Shown in pieces: positions 7,071 to 15,223 of a stretch of DNA of 27,515 nt; the stretch's first letter is position 1; each line of letters begins with the position of its first letter. This DNA is from JALORV01 sp035498175. Its GTDB lineage: Bacteria > Pseudomonadota > Gammaproteobacteria > Burkholderiales > Burkholderiaceae_F. The DNA is taken from positions 1-27,515 of the forward strand of contig DATKAJ010000061.1 of NCBI GenBank assembly GCA_035498175.1, in the 5' to 3' direction. Under the pieces are notes generated by a model that saw nothing but the letters and a program-made list of their open reading frames with translations, was not told the DNA's origin and did no database searches. The position numbers were made by a program, and so were the translations under genes.

Positions 7071-9134
7071 TCACTCCTCTTCTTCGTGCTTGCGCTTGGC
7101 GGCGAAATCCGTCGCCAGCTTCTGCTGCAGCTGCGGCGGGGCCTGTTCGTAGTGCGACAGGTTCATCGTCCATGCGCCACGACCCTGCGTGATCGCCTTG
7201 AGCCGCGCCGAATAGCCCTCGAGTTCGCCGAGTGGCGCCTGGCCTTCTACGACCAGCACACCCGGGCTCATCGCGCGCGTTCCGGTGATCTGGCCGCGCC
7301 GTGATGAGAGATCTCCGGTCACGTCGCCCATGTTGCCCTCAGGGGCCTCGACCTCGACGTTGACGATCGGCTCGAGCACGATCGGCCGCGCCTTGCCGAG
7401 CGCATCGAGGAAGGCCTTGCGGCCCGCTGCGACGAACGCGACCTCCTTCGAGTCGACCGGGTGGTGCTTGCCGTCGTACACCGTGACGCGGACGTCCTGC
7501 ATCGGGAATCCAGCAACCGGTCCGGAGGCCAGCACCGATTCGACGCCCTTCTGCACGGCAGGGATGAAGTTGTACGGGATCACGCCGCCCTTGACCTGAT
7601 CGACGAACTCGAAGCCCGCCCCGCGCTGCAGCGGCTCGACCCGCAGGTACACCTCGCCGAACTGCCCGGCGCCGCCGGTCTGCTTCTTGTGGCGTGCGTG
7701 ACCCTCGGCGTTAGCGCCGATCGTTTCGCGGTAGGGGATACGCGGTGGCCGCGTGTCGACTTCCACCTTGTACTGCTGCGCCATGCGCTCGAGCGCCGAG
7801 CGGATGTGCAGTTCGCCCAGCCCGCGCAGCACCGTTTCGTTCAGCACCGCATCGTGCTCGACGACCAGCGTCGGGTCCTCGGCCCTCATCCGGTGCAGCA
7901 CTTCCGATATCCGCTGTTCGTCGCCGCGTCGTTTCGGGGCGATCGCGACGCCGCTCATCGGGGTCGGGAATTCGAGCGGCCGCATGTGGATGTGGTCCTC
8001 GTCGTGCGAATCGTGCAGCACGCAGTCGAAGTCGATCTCATCGACCTTGGCGACCGCAGCAATGTCGCCGGGCACCGCCCCGGAAACTTCGACGGTCTTG
8101 CTCCCCTGCAGCATGAACAGGTGCCCGACCTTGAAGGCCTTGCGGCCGCTGCCGATGAAAAGCTGCGTGTCCTTGGTCACCGTGCCCTGGTGCACGCGGA
8201 AGATGCCCAGCTTGCCGACGTACGGATCAACCACGACCTTGAAGACGTGCGCCAGCACGTGCTTCTTCGGGTCGGGCTCGGAGCGGAATTCTTCGACGGG
8301 CTGGCCGTCGACGAACTCGCCCTTGTAGAACAGCGGTGGGTTGCCCTCGCCGGGGTTCGGCAGCAGGCGTTCGAACACCTTGATCAACTCTTCGATTCCT
8401 GCGCCGTTCTTCGCCGACACGAAGCAGACCGGGATCAGATGACCCTCGCGCAGCGCCTTTTCGAACGGGGCGTGCAGCTGTTCCGCCTCGATCGCCTCGC
8501 CCTGTTCGAGGTATTTGGCCATCAGCTCTTCATCGACTTCGATGACCTGGTCGATCAGGGCCTGGTGCGCTTCCGCGACGCTCGAAAAATCGGCCTCGCC
8601 ATCGGGACTGAAGAAGCAGTCGACGACACGCGTGCCCTTGCCGGCCGGAAGGTTGATCGGCAGAACCTCCTTGCCGAACGCGGCACGCAGATCCGCCAGC
8701 ACCTGCGGCACATTGACGTTCTCGGCGTCGATCTTGTTGACGATGAGCAAGCGGCACAGCTTGCGGCGACCCGCCCAGTCCATCATGCGCGAGGTGATCA
8801 TCTCGATGCCACTCTGCGCATTGACGACGATCGCGGCGGTTTCGACCGCATCGAGCGCGCCGATCGATTGACCGATGAAGTCGGGAAAACCCGGGGTGTC
8901 GAGCAGGTGGATCCGGGTCTGCGGCAGGTCGAGGTGCAGCAAGGAGGTGCGCAGCGAATGCAGGAACGTCTTCTCGAGCCCGTCGAAATCACTGACCGTG
9001 GTGCCCTTTTCCACGCTGCCGGCAGCAGGAATGGCGCCGGCCTTTGCGAGCAGGGCTTCAGCGAGCGTGGTTTTACCTGCACTTCCGTGGCCCAGCAGGG
9101 CCACGGTCCGCAGGTTCTCCGTTGTGTAAGCCAT
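7071..9134 (-). CDS. Elongation factor G-like GTPase (second EF-G / FusA2-like)
   Basis: 687-residue translational GTPase with EF-G domain order. It is unlike the housekeeping str-operon EF-G, because G1 is GHGSAGKT (15-22) rather than the usual AHIDAGKT. G3 is DTPG (79-82) and G4 is NKID (133-136). The C-terminal EF-G IV/V region contains GRRGQITG and ends in a charged KRKHEEEE tail. It most resembles the widespread EF-G-like paralogues whose role is unclear: ribosome recycling, stress translation or an accessory function. The start is ATG with GAGGAG a few bases upstream. It stands alone, not beside rpsL/rpsG/tuf, which supports paralogue status. Sequence does not show whether it translocates or recycles. 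Confidence 0.9.
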   Translation of the reverse strand: MAYTTENLRTVALLGHGSAGKTTLAEALLAKAGAIPAAGSVEKGTTVSDFDGLEKTFLHSLRTSLLHLDLPQTRIHLLDTPGFPDFIGQSIGALDAVETAAIVVNAQSGIEMITSRMMDWAGRRKLCRLLIVNKIDAENVNVPQVLADLRAAFGKEVLPINLPAGKGTRVVDCFFSPDGEADFSSVAEAHQALIDQVIEVDEELMAKYLEQGEAIEAEQLHAPFEKALREGHLIPVCFVSAKNGAGIEELIKVFERLLPNPGEGNPPLFYKGEFVDGQPVEEFRSEPDPKKHVLAHVFKVVVDPYVGKLGIFRVHQGTVTKDTQLFIGSGRKAFKVGHLFMLQGSKTVEVSGAVPGDIAAVAKVDEIDFDCVLHDSHDEDHIHMRPLEFPTPMSGVAIAPKRRGDEQRISEVLHRMRAEDPTLVVEHDAVLNETVLRGLGELHIRSALERMAQQYKVEVDTRPPRIPYRETIGANAEGHARHKKQTGGAGQFGEVYLRVEPLQRGAGFEFVDQVKGGVIPYNFIPAVQKGVESVLASGPVAGFPMQDVRVTVYDGKHHPVDSKEVAFVAAGRKAFLDALGKARPIVLEPIVNVEVEAPEGNMGDVTGDLSSRRGQITGTRAMSPGVLVVEGQAPLGELEGYSARLKAITQGRGAWTMNLSHYEQAPPQLQQKLATDFAAKRKHEEEE

Positions 9135-9317
9135 CTTCTCCTCGGCGTTGTCGTTCTGATGCGAACGCTGACGTTACCCCGCGTCGCGCGCGCTGTCAGC
9201 CGATGGGTGTGGCGGCACAATGGGGGCTTGACGTCCGACAAGCGACCGCGCAGCGCAGATTCGCGTCGCCGGTCTCCGGGCCGGCAGCGTGTTGGGCTCG
9301 CGTCTGGTCTGCGCCGC

Positions 9318-10373
9318 TCAGCCGCGTTTCATCTTCATCCGCTGCTCGGCGAGGCGTCCGCGCGCCTTCCATTCCGCCAGCTGGCGCCGGCGATCGAGGA
9401 ATGTCATCGAGTCGCGCCGTAGTTCGCGCTTCAGCTTGTGGAAGTTGGCTAGCCGATCCGGGTCGATGCCGCTGCGCACCACGCACCCCGGCTCGCCGCC
9501 GTGGCTGCAGTCGCGAAAGCGACAGTGCGAGGCCAGTGCCGCAATATCGGCGAAGCCGGCGGCGAGTCCCTCCTCGCCTGCATGCATCTCCAGGCCGCGC
9601 AGGCCGGGCGTGTCGATCACGCACGCGCCGCCCGGCAGCGGCACCAGCGTGCGCGTCGTCGTAGTGTGCCGGCCGCGGCTGTCCGAGGGCCGAACTGCGC
9701 CGATGGTCTGCAGCGGGCCGCCTGCCAGCGTGTTGGTCAGGGTCGACTTGCCGACCCCCGAGGATCCCAGCAGCACCAGCGTCGTGCCAGGGCGCAGCAC
9801 GTCCTGCAAGGCCGCGGCCGCGTTCTGGGACCGGGCGTCGACCACGCGTACGGGTACGGCCGCCGAGACCCGCCGCTGCAGTCCGGCGACGAGGGCGGTC
9901 GCGGTATCCGCGAGGTCCGGTTTGGTCAGCACGACGACCGGATGCACGCCGGCGGCCTGAACCATTACGAGATAGCGTTCGAGGCGGCGCGGGTTGAAGT
10001 CGCCATCGAGGCCCATCACCAGCAGGGCGACGTCCACGTTGCTCACCAGCGCCTGGCGCATGCCATCAGAGGCGCGGCGCACGATCTCTGTGAGCGGCGG
10101 CATCCGGGCCGTGATCTGTGCTGCATCTTCGGCACCCGTCGCGAGCACCCAGTCGCCGACAGTCAGGGATTCGCCGCGCGGCGCGAGATCGCGCCCTAGC
10201 CGTGGGGCGAGCGTGGCGCGCAGTTCGGTGGTGCCATCGCTGAGGGTTGCGCTCTCGCGCTGGATCGCGGTGACGCGCATCGGCTGGCCGCGCGCGGCCA
10301 GCCCGTCGAGCGCACGCGCCACAGTTTCATTGCAGCCGATCGACCGGAGTCGATCGAGAACGTCTGGAGTCAT
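9318..10373 (-). CDS. rsgA: Ribosome small subunit-dependent GTPase A (RsgA/YjeQ)
   Basis: 351-residue circularly permuted GTPase that acts in late 30S subunit assembly. The N-terminal OB-fold region contains GDWVLAT near residue 75. The G motifs are permuted as expected: G4 TKPD (150-153), then G1 GSSGVGKST (203-211), RHTTT switch (G2), then G3 DTPG (254-257). The C-terminal zinc site has C284, C289, H291 and C297. The final 50 residues are basic and helical, suiting rRNA contact. The ATG at 10373 has only a close GGAAGA as Shine-Dalgarno, and that motif lies in the 3' arm of a long stem-loop element ending two bases before the start codon. Its expression may therefore be gated by leader structure. 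Confidence 0.95.
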   Translation of the reverse strand: MTPDVLDRLRSIGCNETVARALDGLAARGQPMRVTAIQRESATLSDGTTELRATLAPRLGRDLAPRGESLTVGDWVLATGAEDAAQITARMPPLTEIVRRASDGMRQALVSNVDVALLVMGLDGDFNPRRLERYLVMVQAAGVHPVVVLTKPDLADTATALVAGLQRRVSAAVPVRVVDARSQNAAAALQDVLRPGTTLVLLGSSGVGKSTLTNTLAGGPLQTIGAVRPSDSRGRHTTTTRTLVPLPGGACVIDTPGLRGLEMHAGEEGLAAGFADIAALASHCRFRDCSHGGEPGCVVRSGIDPDRLANFHKLKRELRRDSMTFLDRRRQLAEWKARGRLAEQRMKMKRG

Positions 10374-10375
10374 GG

Positions 10376-10481
10376 TTCTTCCGATTCGAGCGGCGCAGGC
10401 GCCGCGGTGCAGACCACGCGTGCAGAAGCACGCGCGACCGGATCGAAACAGGGGGGCCGCGAAGCGGCCGAATCGGAAGAA
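10376..10481 (-). promoter_or_regulatory. Candidate structured leader of rsgA: 13-bp closing stem with three internal hairpins
   Basis: TTCTTCCGATTCG (10376-10388) is perfectly complementary to 10469-10481. Inside lie three more perfect hairpins: 10390-10396 with 10399-10405; 10417-10423 with 10428-10434 (7 bp, 4-base loop); and 10456-10460 with 10464-10468 (5 bp, 3-base loop, extendable by one pair at the cost of the outer stem). On the rsgA strand this makes a closed multibranch junction. Its 3' arm contains GGAAGA, the only Shine-Dalgarno candidate, four to five bases before the ATG. A cis-regulatory RNA hiding the ribosome-binding site is the natural reading. A DNA cruciform or REP-like palindrome is the main alternative. 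I match it to no known RNA family. Confidence 0.55.
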
Positions 10482-10627
10482 GTCCGAGTCAGCGCCGAGA
10501 CGGCCGACTAGCGAACAAGATCAGAGTTGGACATGCGCGCCTCCATGGTGCTGGCGCTCGGCGAGCGGGGCGTGCAGTTTCGCGCCGGATGTGTGCCGGC
10601 GTCAATGCACCGTTGTGAAAATGCCGT

Positions 10628-10795
10628 TTAGGGTGTCGTCGGCGGGACAGCGTCGGCGCTGGAATCCTGCGCCGTGTCTGTCGGTGTGGTCGCGCGATCA
10701 GCGCGGTCGGCCTTTTTCTGGCGCTTTTCTTCCTGCTTCTTCTTCTTCGCCAGTTCGCGCTGACGCTTTTCGAACGAGTAGTTGGGTTTTGCCAA
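10628..10795 (-). CDS. Small lysine-rich hypothetical protein (MAKPNY type)
   Basis: 55-residue protein with a TTG start at 10795 preceded by GAGGAG with 7-nt spacing. It begins MAKPNYSFEKRQRELAKKKK and continues with a Lys/Arg/Glu/Gln-rich helical stretch to about residue 33, then a Thr/Asp/Pro/Ser-rich disordered tail ending PPTTP. Small proteins with this basic N-terminus recur in betaproteobacteria, to my recollection often near cold-shock genes; no function is assigned. The pattern of a short charged helix plus acidic tail suggests a nucleic-acid- or ribosome-associated protein, but that is inference. It lies 40 bases beyond the cold-shock gene's terminator on the same strand, so it may be read by readthrough or from its own promoter. 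Confidence 0.75.
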   Translation of the reverse strand: MAKPNYSFEKRQRELAKKKKQEEKRQKKADRADRATTPTDTAQDSSADAVPPTTP

Positions 10796-10835
10796 GGGGG
10801 CGCTCCTCAGAACGATGTCGCAGTGTCGCGCAGAT

Positions 10836-10868
10836 AAAAAAAGACCGCCACAGAGCGTGGCGGTCTTC
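10836..10868 (-). terminator. Rho-independent terminator of the cold-shock gene
   Basis: AGACCGCCAC (10842-10851) pairs with 10857-10866 around a 5-base loop, extendable by one or more A-T pairs. On the minus strand the stem is followed by a run of T residues (10836-10841). It begins 18 bases after the cold-shock stop codon, a textbook intrinsic terminator. Confidence 0.9.
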
Positions 10869-10885
10869 TTACCGGAACCAACGTC

Positions 10886-11089
10886 CTAGAGCGGACGGAT
10901 CTGGGTGGCCTGAGGGCCCTTAGCGCCCTGGGCTACCGTGAACTCGACGCGCTGGCCTTCCTGCAGCGTCTTGAACCCAGCCGTCTGGATTTCCGAGAAG
11001 TGGGCGAAGAGGTCCTTGCCGCCGCCCTCGGGCGTGATGAAGCCGAAGCCCTTGGATTCGTTGAACCACTTGACCGTACCTTGTGCCAT
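10886..11089 (-). CDS. Cold-shock domain protein (CspA family)
   Basis: 67-residue single cold-shock domain, an OB-fold RNA/ssDNA chaperone that melts secondary structure in mRNAs. It begins MAQGTVKWFNESKGFGFI, with RNP1 KGFGFI at residues 13-18 and an RNP2-like DLFAHF at 26-31. The DLFAHF form, rather than VFVHF, is common in betaproteobacterial Csp proteins. The length is typical. AAGGA lies about 9 bases before the ATG, and an intrinsic terminator follows immediately. The 248-base gap upstream, shared with the divergent AEC transporter, leaves room for the long 5' leader common in cold-shock genes, but I found no clear promoter or cold-shock box. The particular csp paralogue cannot be assigned. 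Confidence 0.95.
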   Translation of the reverse strand: MAQGTVKWFNESKGFGFITPEGGGKDLFAHFSEIQTAGFKTLQEGQRVEFTVAQGAKGPQATQIRPL

Positions 11090-11337
11090 TTAAAACGTCC
11101 TTGAGGAATGAAGATAACGCTGGCAGGAACACCCTGCTGCGTGCAAACGATCAAGTACGTAATCTGGGGACAAGGCAAAGCCGGATACCACATCGACCCG
11201 CACAGGAAACCTGAGGACTAACGACACTCAAACGAAAGCAGGCAAAGCGTACGCGGACGCGGGTCGGATGTCCAGCGTCCCAGGCGGGGCCCGGACTTCG
11301 CTCCGGCTGCCACGGCGGCCTGAGATACTGCGCAGCC

Positions 11338-12303
11338 ATGCAAGCCATCCTGGCCGTCACGGTTCCGTTCTTTGCGCTGGTGCTGTGCGGCTACCTGGCG
11401 GGGCGCTCGGGAATCCTCCCCGAGAACGCAATCCCCGGACTCAACCTGTTCGTCCTGTACTTCGCGCTGCCCTGCATGCTCTTCAGGTTCGGCGCGTCGC
11501 TTCCGGTCGCGCAGATCCTCAATCCAGTCGTGATCGGGATCACGCTGATCACCGCAGCCGTGCTGGTCTTCGCCACCGTAGTGCTGACGCGCTCGGATAC
11601 GGTAACGATGACCGACGCCGCGCTCGGGGCGCTTACGGTGGTCTGGCCTAACACGGGCTTCATGGGGGTGCCGCTGCTGGCTGCGCTGTTGGGTCCCGCC
11701 GCGGCCGGCCCGGTGATCACGACGCTGCTGGTCGACCTGTTCTTCACGAGCTCGCTGTGCATCGCGCTGGCGCAGGCGGGCCAGCAGGGCACGGACGCGC
11801 CGCGATTCGACCTGCTGCGTTTATTGAAGGGCACGCTTGCCAATCCGCTGCCGAGCGCGATCGCCCTCGGCCTCGCAGCCTCCGCGCTCGACCTTCGCCT
11901 GACCGGGCCCGCCGACACGATCGTCCGCATGCTCGGCGACGCGGCGACCCCGGTGGCGCTCTTCACCATTGGTACTGTGCTGTGGCGTGCCGGATTGCAC
12001 GTGCATAACCGAACCCCGCTGCGCCAATTCTTGCCGCTTGCGCTGGCCAAGCTCGTGATTCATCCAGTAATCGTGCTGGCGCTGGGCGTCGGGGCCATCC
12101 GGGTCGGGCTGCCATTGGCACCGTCGACACTCACGATACTGGTGCTCGCTGCCGCTCTGCCTTCCGCGAGTTCGGTCTCGCTGCTGGCGGAGCGCTACGG
12201 GGCCGACAACGGACGCATCACGCGCGTAATCATCAGCTCCACGGTGCTTGCATTCGTGACTTTTTCACTCCTGGCCTGGGCGTTCGACGTCCAGCCGCAC
12301 TGA
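11338..12303 (+). CDS. AEC (auxin efflux carrier) family transporter
   Basis: 321-residue polytopic inner-membrane protein with about ten hydrophobic segments in two halves of five, separated by a short hydrophilic stretch around residues 140-160. The family signature NTGFMGVPLL lies near residue 105. Bacterial AEC proteins transport malate, malonate or other small carboxylates; the auxin name comes from plant PIN proteins. The length is typical. The Shine-Dalgarno is weak (GAG near the ATG). The gene is divergent from the cold-shock gene and 75 bases before the patatin gene, so may be co-transcribed with it. The substrate is not predictable. Confidence 0.9.
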   Translation: MQAILAVTVPFFALVLCGYLAGRSGILPENAIPGLNLFVLYFALPCMLFRFGASLPVAQILNPVVIGITLITAAVLVFATVVLTRSDTVTMTDAALGALTVVWPNTGFMGVPLLAALLGPAAAGPVITTLLVDLFFTSSLCIALAQAGQQGTDAPRFDLLRLLKGTLANPLPSAIALGLAASALDLRLTGPADTIVRMLGDAATPVALFTIGTVLWRAGLHVHNRTPLRQFLPLALAKLVIHPVIVLALGVGAIRVGLPLAPSTLTILVLAAALPSASSVSLLAERYGADNGRITRVIISSTVLAFVTFSLLAWAFDVQPH

Positions 12304-12378
12304 GCGGGGTTTGACCGCGACGGACCGGAAGGCGCCGGCGTCGCGCTAGCGTTCGGCGTTGCATCCGTTGCAGACTCC

Positions 12379-13458
12379 ATGGCCCGATCGTCCCGAACCA
12401 CTCCGCCGCTGGCCGCGGGGCCTGTCGTGCGCACAGCCCTGGTGCTGCAGGGTGGCGCGGCGCTCGGCGCCTACGAGGCCGGTGTGCTGAAGGCGCTGCT
12501 TGAGCCTCCGGCCCGCCGTCTCGACATCGTGACCGGCGTTTCGATCGGGGCGATCATGGCCGCGCTCGTAGTGGGCGCGCGCAACGATCCATGGCCAGCC
12601 ATCGAGGCGCTGTGGCAACGGATGGAGATGCCGACCAATCCATTCCTTCCGGGCATGTTCGCCAACACGCTGCCGACGCCCGGACCCGGCAACCTGTATC
12701 GCATCAACCCGATGTACTACGCGGCGCCGCCGCTGGCGACGTACATGTACGAATCGGCGCCGCTGCTGCAGGCGCTGGAGGAATGGGTTGACTTTGTCCG
12801 GCTCCGGCGCGCGCACACCGAACTCATCGTGACCGCAGTCGACGTGCGGACCGGCCGGCTGGAGGAATTCTCGAACCGCACGGGGCTCACCGCGCGGCAC
12901 ATCGTCGCGAGCGCGAGTCTGCCGCCGGTATTTCCGCCGACGCAGATCGAGGGCCGGGCCTACTGGGACGGCGGTCTGATCGCCAATACGCCACTGCGAC
13001 CGGCGCTCAATGCCATCGAAGTGCTCAACGAGACGGAGCCGGGGGCACGCTGGGAAGTCATCGTCGTCGATCTGTTCGCGCCCAGCGCAAAGCCGCCGCA
13101 GGACATGACGGACGTACTGCAGCGCGCATTCGAATTGAGCTTCTTCGGCAAATTCCAGCACGACCTGAAGCTCTTCGAGATGTACAACGCGCAGATCGAA
13201 CTGATGCGTGCGGTCGACGCGGCCCTGCCGCCGCGCAGTCCGCTGCGTCGGCACCCGGCTTTCGTGCGCATGAGTCACCATCGCCGGGTCGATCAGCTGA
13301 CAGTCATCCGGGCATCGAAACCCGAAGCGATGGGCGGGCCGGCCGACTTCTCGCCGGACGCCATCGAACGGCGCATCGCGCAGGGCTATGAAGACGCGCA
13401 CCGAACGCTGTCTGGCGCAAGTGCGCTTCCACCGGCGCGGCGCCGCAGGCCACGGTGA
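12379..13458 (+). CDS. Patatin-like phospholipase
   Basis: 359-residue patatin-fold acyl hydrolase acting on lipid esters through a Ser-Asp dyad. The oxyanion-hole segment is LQGGAALGAYEAGVL (23-37). The nucleophile elbow is GVSIG, with Ser55, and the catalytic Asp197 is in DGG. All are intact, so activity is expected. The C-terminal region, from about residue 210 with FELSFFGKFQHDL, resembles the DUF3734 extension seen in a group of bacterial patatins. No signal peptide or membrane segment is seen, so it is probably cytosolic. It sits 64 bases before the start chosen for the flavoprotein gene. Confidence 0.9.
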   Translation: MARSSRTTPPLAAGPVVRTALVLQGGAALGAYEAGVLKALLEPPARRLDIVTGVSIGAIMAALVVGARNDPWPAIEALWQRMEMPTNPFLPGMFANTLPTPGPGNLYRINPMYYAAPPLATYMYESAPLLQALEEWVDFVRLRRAHTELIVTAVDVRTGRLEEFSNRTGLTARHIVASASLPPVFPPTQIEGRAYWDGGLIANTPLRPALNAIEVLNETEPGARWEVIVVDLFAPSAKPPQDMTDVLQRAFELSFFGKFQHDLKLFEMYNAQIELMRAVDAALPPRSPLRRHPAFVRMSHHRRVDQLTVIRASKPEAMGGPADFSPDAIERRIAQGYEDAHRTLSGASALPPARRRRPR

Positions 13459-13522
13459 GCCGTTCAGTACTTCGGCGGAACGAGCCGGCGACAATGGCGA
13501 GGTCCTGTTCACCTGCAACGCG

Positions 13523-15214
13523 ATGATTCGAATCACCGAACTGCGACTGCCGCTCGAACACACCGAGGCGGAGCTGCGCGCCGCGGTGGTCGCGCGCCTG
13601 CAGGTGCGCGATGCACAACTCGAGTCGTTCACGGTGTTCCGCCGCGCGGTCGATGCGCGCCGCAGGTCCGCACCGGTCTTTGCTTATACGATCGACTGCG
13701 GGCTCAGCAATGAGGCGCAGGTGCTGGCGCGCGATCCGCGACTCAAGCCGGCGCCCGATACCGCGTACCGCCTGATCGCGCGCGCGCCGGCCGATGTCCG
13801 CGTAGACGAAGCGGTGCGGCCGCTGGTGGTCGGCTTCGGTCCCTGCGGCATCTTTGCGGCACTGGTGCTAGCGCAGATGGGGCTGCGTCCGATCGTGCTC
13901 GAACGCGGCCGCCGCGTGCGCGAGCGCACGCGCGACACCTGGGGGCTGTGGCGCAAGGGCGTGCTCGACCCGGACTCCAACGTGCAGTTCGGTGAAGGCG
14001 GGGCCGGGACGTTTTCGGACGGCAAGCTGTGGAGTCAGATCAGCGACCCGCGCCACCTGACGCGCAAGGTGCTCGACGAGTTCGTCAAGGCCGGAGCGCC
14101 TGAGGAGATCCTGTACGAGAGCAAGCCGCATATCGGGACGTTCCGCCTCGTCAGCATGGTCGAGAGGATGCGCGCGCAGATCGAAGGGCTCGGCGGCGAG
14201 ATTTGTTTCCGCCACCGGCTGATCGACGTCGGCATCGAGCGCGGGGTGCTCAGGTCGGTGACGATCGCCCATCCTGGCGCGCCCGATGGCGAGCAGTGGC
14301 CGGCGGAGCATGTGGTGCTCGCACCGGGCCACAGCGCGCGCGAGACGTTCGCGATGCTCTATCGGCGGGGCGTGTTCATGGAAGCCAAACCTTTTTCGGT
14401 CGGCTTCCGCGTCGAGCATCCGCAGGGCCTGATCGACCGGGCGCGCTACGGGCGCTTCGCGGGCCACCGCCTGCTCGGCGCGGCCGACTACCGCCTCGTG
14501 CATCACGCCCGCAACGGCCGCGCCGTCTACAGCTTCTGCATGTGCCCGGGAGGTACCGTCGTCGCGGCGACCTCGGAGCCCGGCCACGTCGTCACGAACG
14601 GCATGAGCCAGTATTCCCGTGCCGAGCGCAACGCCAACGCCGGCATCGTCGTCGGCATCGCGCCGGAAGACTACGTCCAGCGTGCCGACGAGACGCACGG
14701 TCGGCCCGTGCACCCGCTCGATGGTGTCGAGTTCCAGCGCCTGTGGGAGCGCTGTGCGTACGAACTCGGCGGTGGCAACTATCACGCACCGGGCCAGCTG
14801 GTCGGAGATTTCCTGAAGGGCCAGCCGTCGTCCGCGCCGGGCTCGGTGCTGCCCTCGTACCGGCCCGGTGTGCGTCTGACGGATCTCGCGCAGCCGGGAC
14901 GCGCCTGTCTGCCCGACTATGCGATCGAGGCGATCCGCGAGGCAATCCCGGCCTTCGACAAGCAGATCGCCGGCTTCGCGATGCACGACGCTGTGTTCAC
15001 CGGAGTCGAGACGAGGACCTCGTCGCCGTTGCGGATCACGCGCAACGACTCCATGCGGAGCGTGAACGTGCGCGGTCTGTACCCGGCGGGCGAGGGCGCC
15101 GGTTATGCCGGCGGAATCATGTCGGCGGCGGTCGACGGTATCGAGGTGGCAGAGGCGGTCGCGCGAGCCGCGCTGGGCCTCGCGCCCGCCGCTCCCGTCC
15201 GGGTCGCAGGCTGA
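13523..15214 (+). CDS. FAD-dependent dehydrogenase (COG2509 type)
   Basis: 563-residue flavoprotein of the uncharacterised FAD-dependent dehydrogenase group. It has a roughly 95-residue N-terminal region (MIRITELRLP onward) of the kind preceding these enzymes, then the dinucleotide motif GFGPCG at 104-109. NVQFGEGGAGTFSDGKLW, FRVEHPQ and a C-terminal YPAGEGAGYAGGIMSAAVDG segment follow; the last is the typical FAD-contacting end. Cys108 within the glycine motif is family-typical. The ATG at 13523 is chosen because the conserved N-terminal region begins there; an upstream ATG at 13388 would overlap the patatin gene by 71 bases. The reaction is unknown. The patatin neighbour may be co-transcribed but suggests no shared pathway. 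Confidence 0.87.
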   Translation: MIRITELRLPLEHTEAELRAAVVARLQVRDAQLESFTVFRRAVDARRRSAPVFAYTIDCGLSNEAQVLARDPRLKPAPDTAYRLIARAPADVRVDEAVRPLVVGFGPCGIFAALVLAQMGLRPIVLERGRRVRERTRDTWGLWRKGVLDPDSNVQFGEGGAGTFSDGKLWSQISDPRHLTRKVLDEFVKAGAPEEILYESKPHIGTFRLVSMVERMRAQIEGLGGEICFRHRLIDVGIERGVLRSVTIAHPGAPDGEQWPAEHVVLAPGHSARETFAMLYRRGVFMEAKPFSVGFRVEHPQGLIDRARYGRFAGHRLLGAADYRLVHHARNGRAVYSFCMCPGGTVVAATSEPGHVVTNGMSQYSRAERNANAGIVVGIAPEDYVQRADETHGRPVHPLDGVEFQRLWERCAYELGGGNYHAPGQLVGDFLKGQPSSAPGSVLPSYRPGVRLTDLAQPGRACLPDYAIEAIREAIPAFDKQIAGFAMHDAVFTGVETRTSSPLRITRNDSMRSVNVRGLYPAGEGAGYAGGIMSAAVDGIEVAEAVARAALGLAPAAPVRVAG

Positions 15215-15223
15215 CCGAAGGGT

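Noticed and set aside
9268..9285. GCCGG/CCGGC hairpin between the EF-G-like and rsgA genes
   Set aside because: Only five base pairs with an eight-base loop and no T-run, common by chance at this G+C.
7461..9422. 653-codon frame on the plus strand over the EF-G-like gene
   Set aside because: Composition-driven antisense frame. The minus strand has intact GTPase motifs and a ribosome-binding site.
9994..10923. 309-codon plus-strand frame spanning the rsgA leader, the small lysine-rich gene and the cold-shock terminator
   Set aside because: It crosses a clear terminator and three real features on the other strand, and the translation is Ser/Arg-rich with no recognisable domain.
11123..11137. 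GCAGG/CCTGC hairpin in the cold-shock gene leader as a thermosensor
   Set aside because: A single 5-bp stem is too weak to claim, and no cold-shock box was recognised around it.
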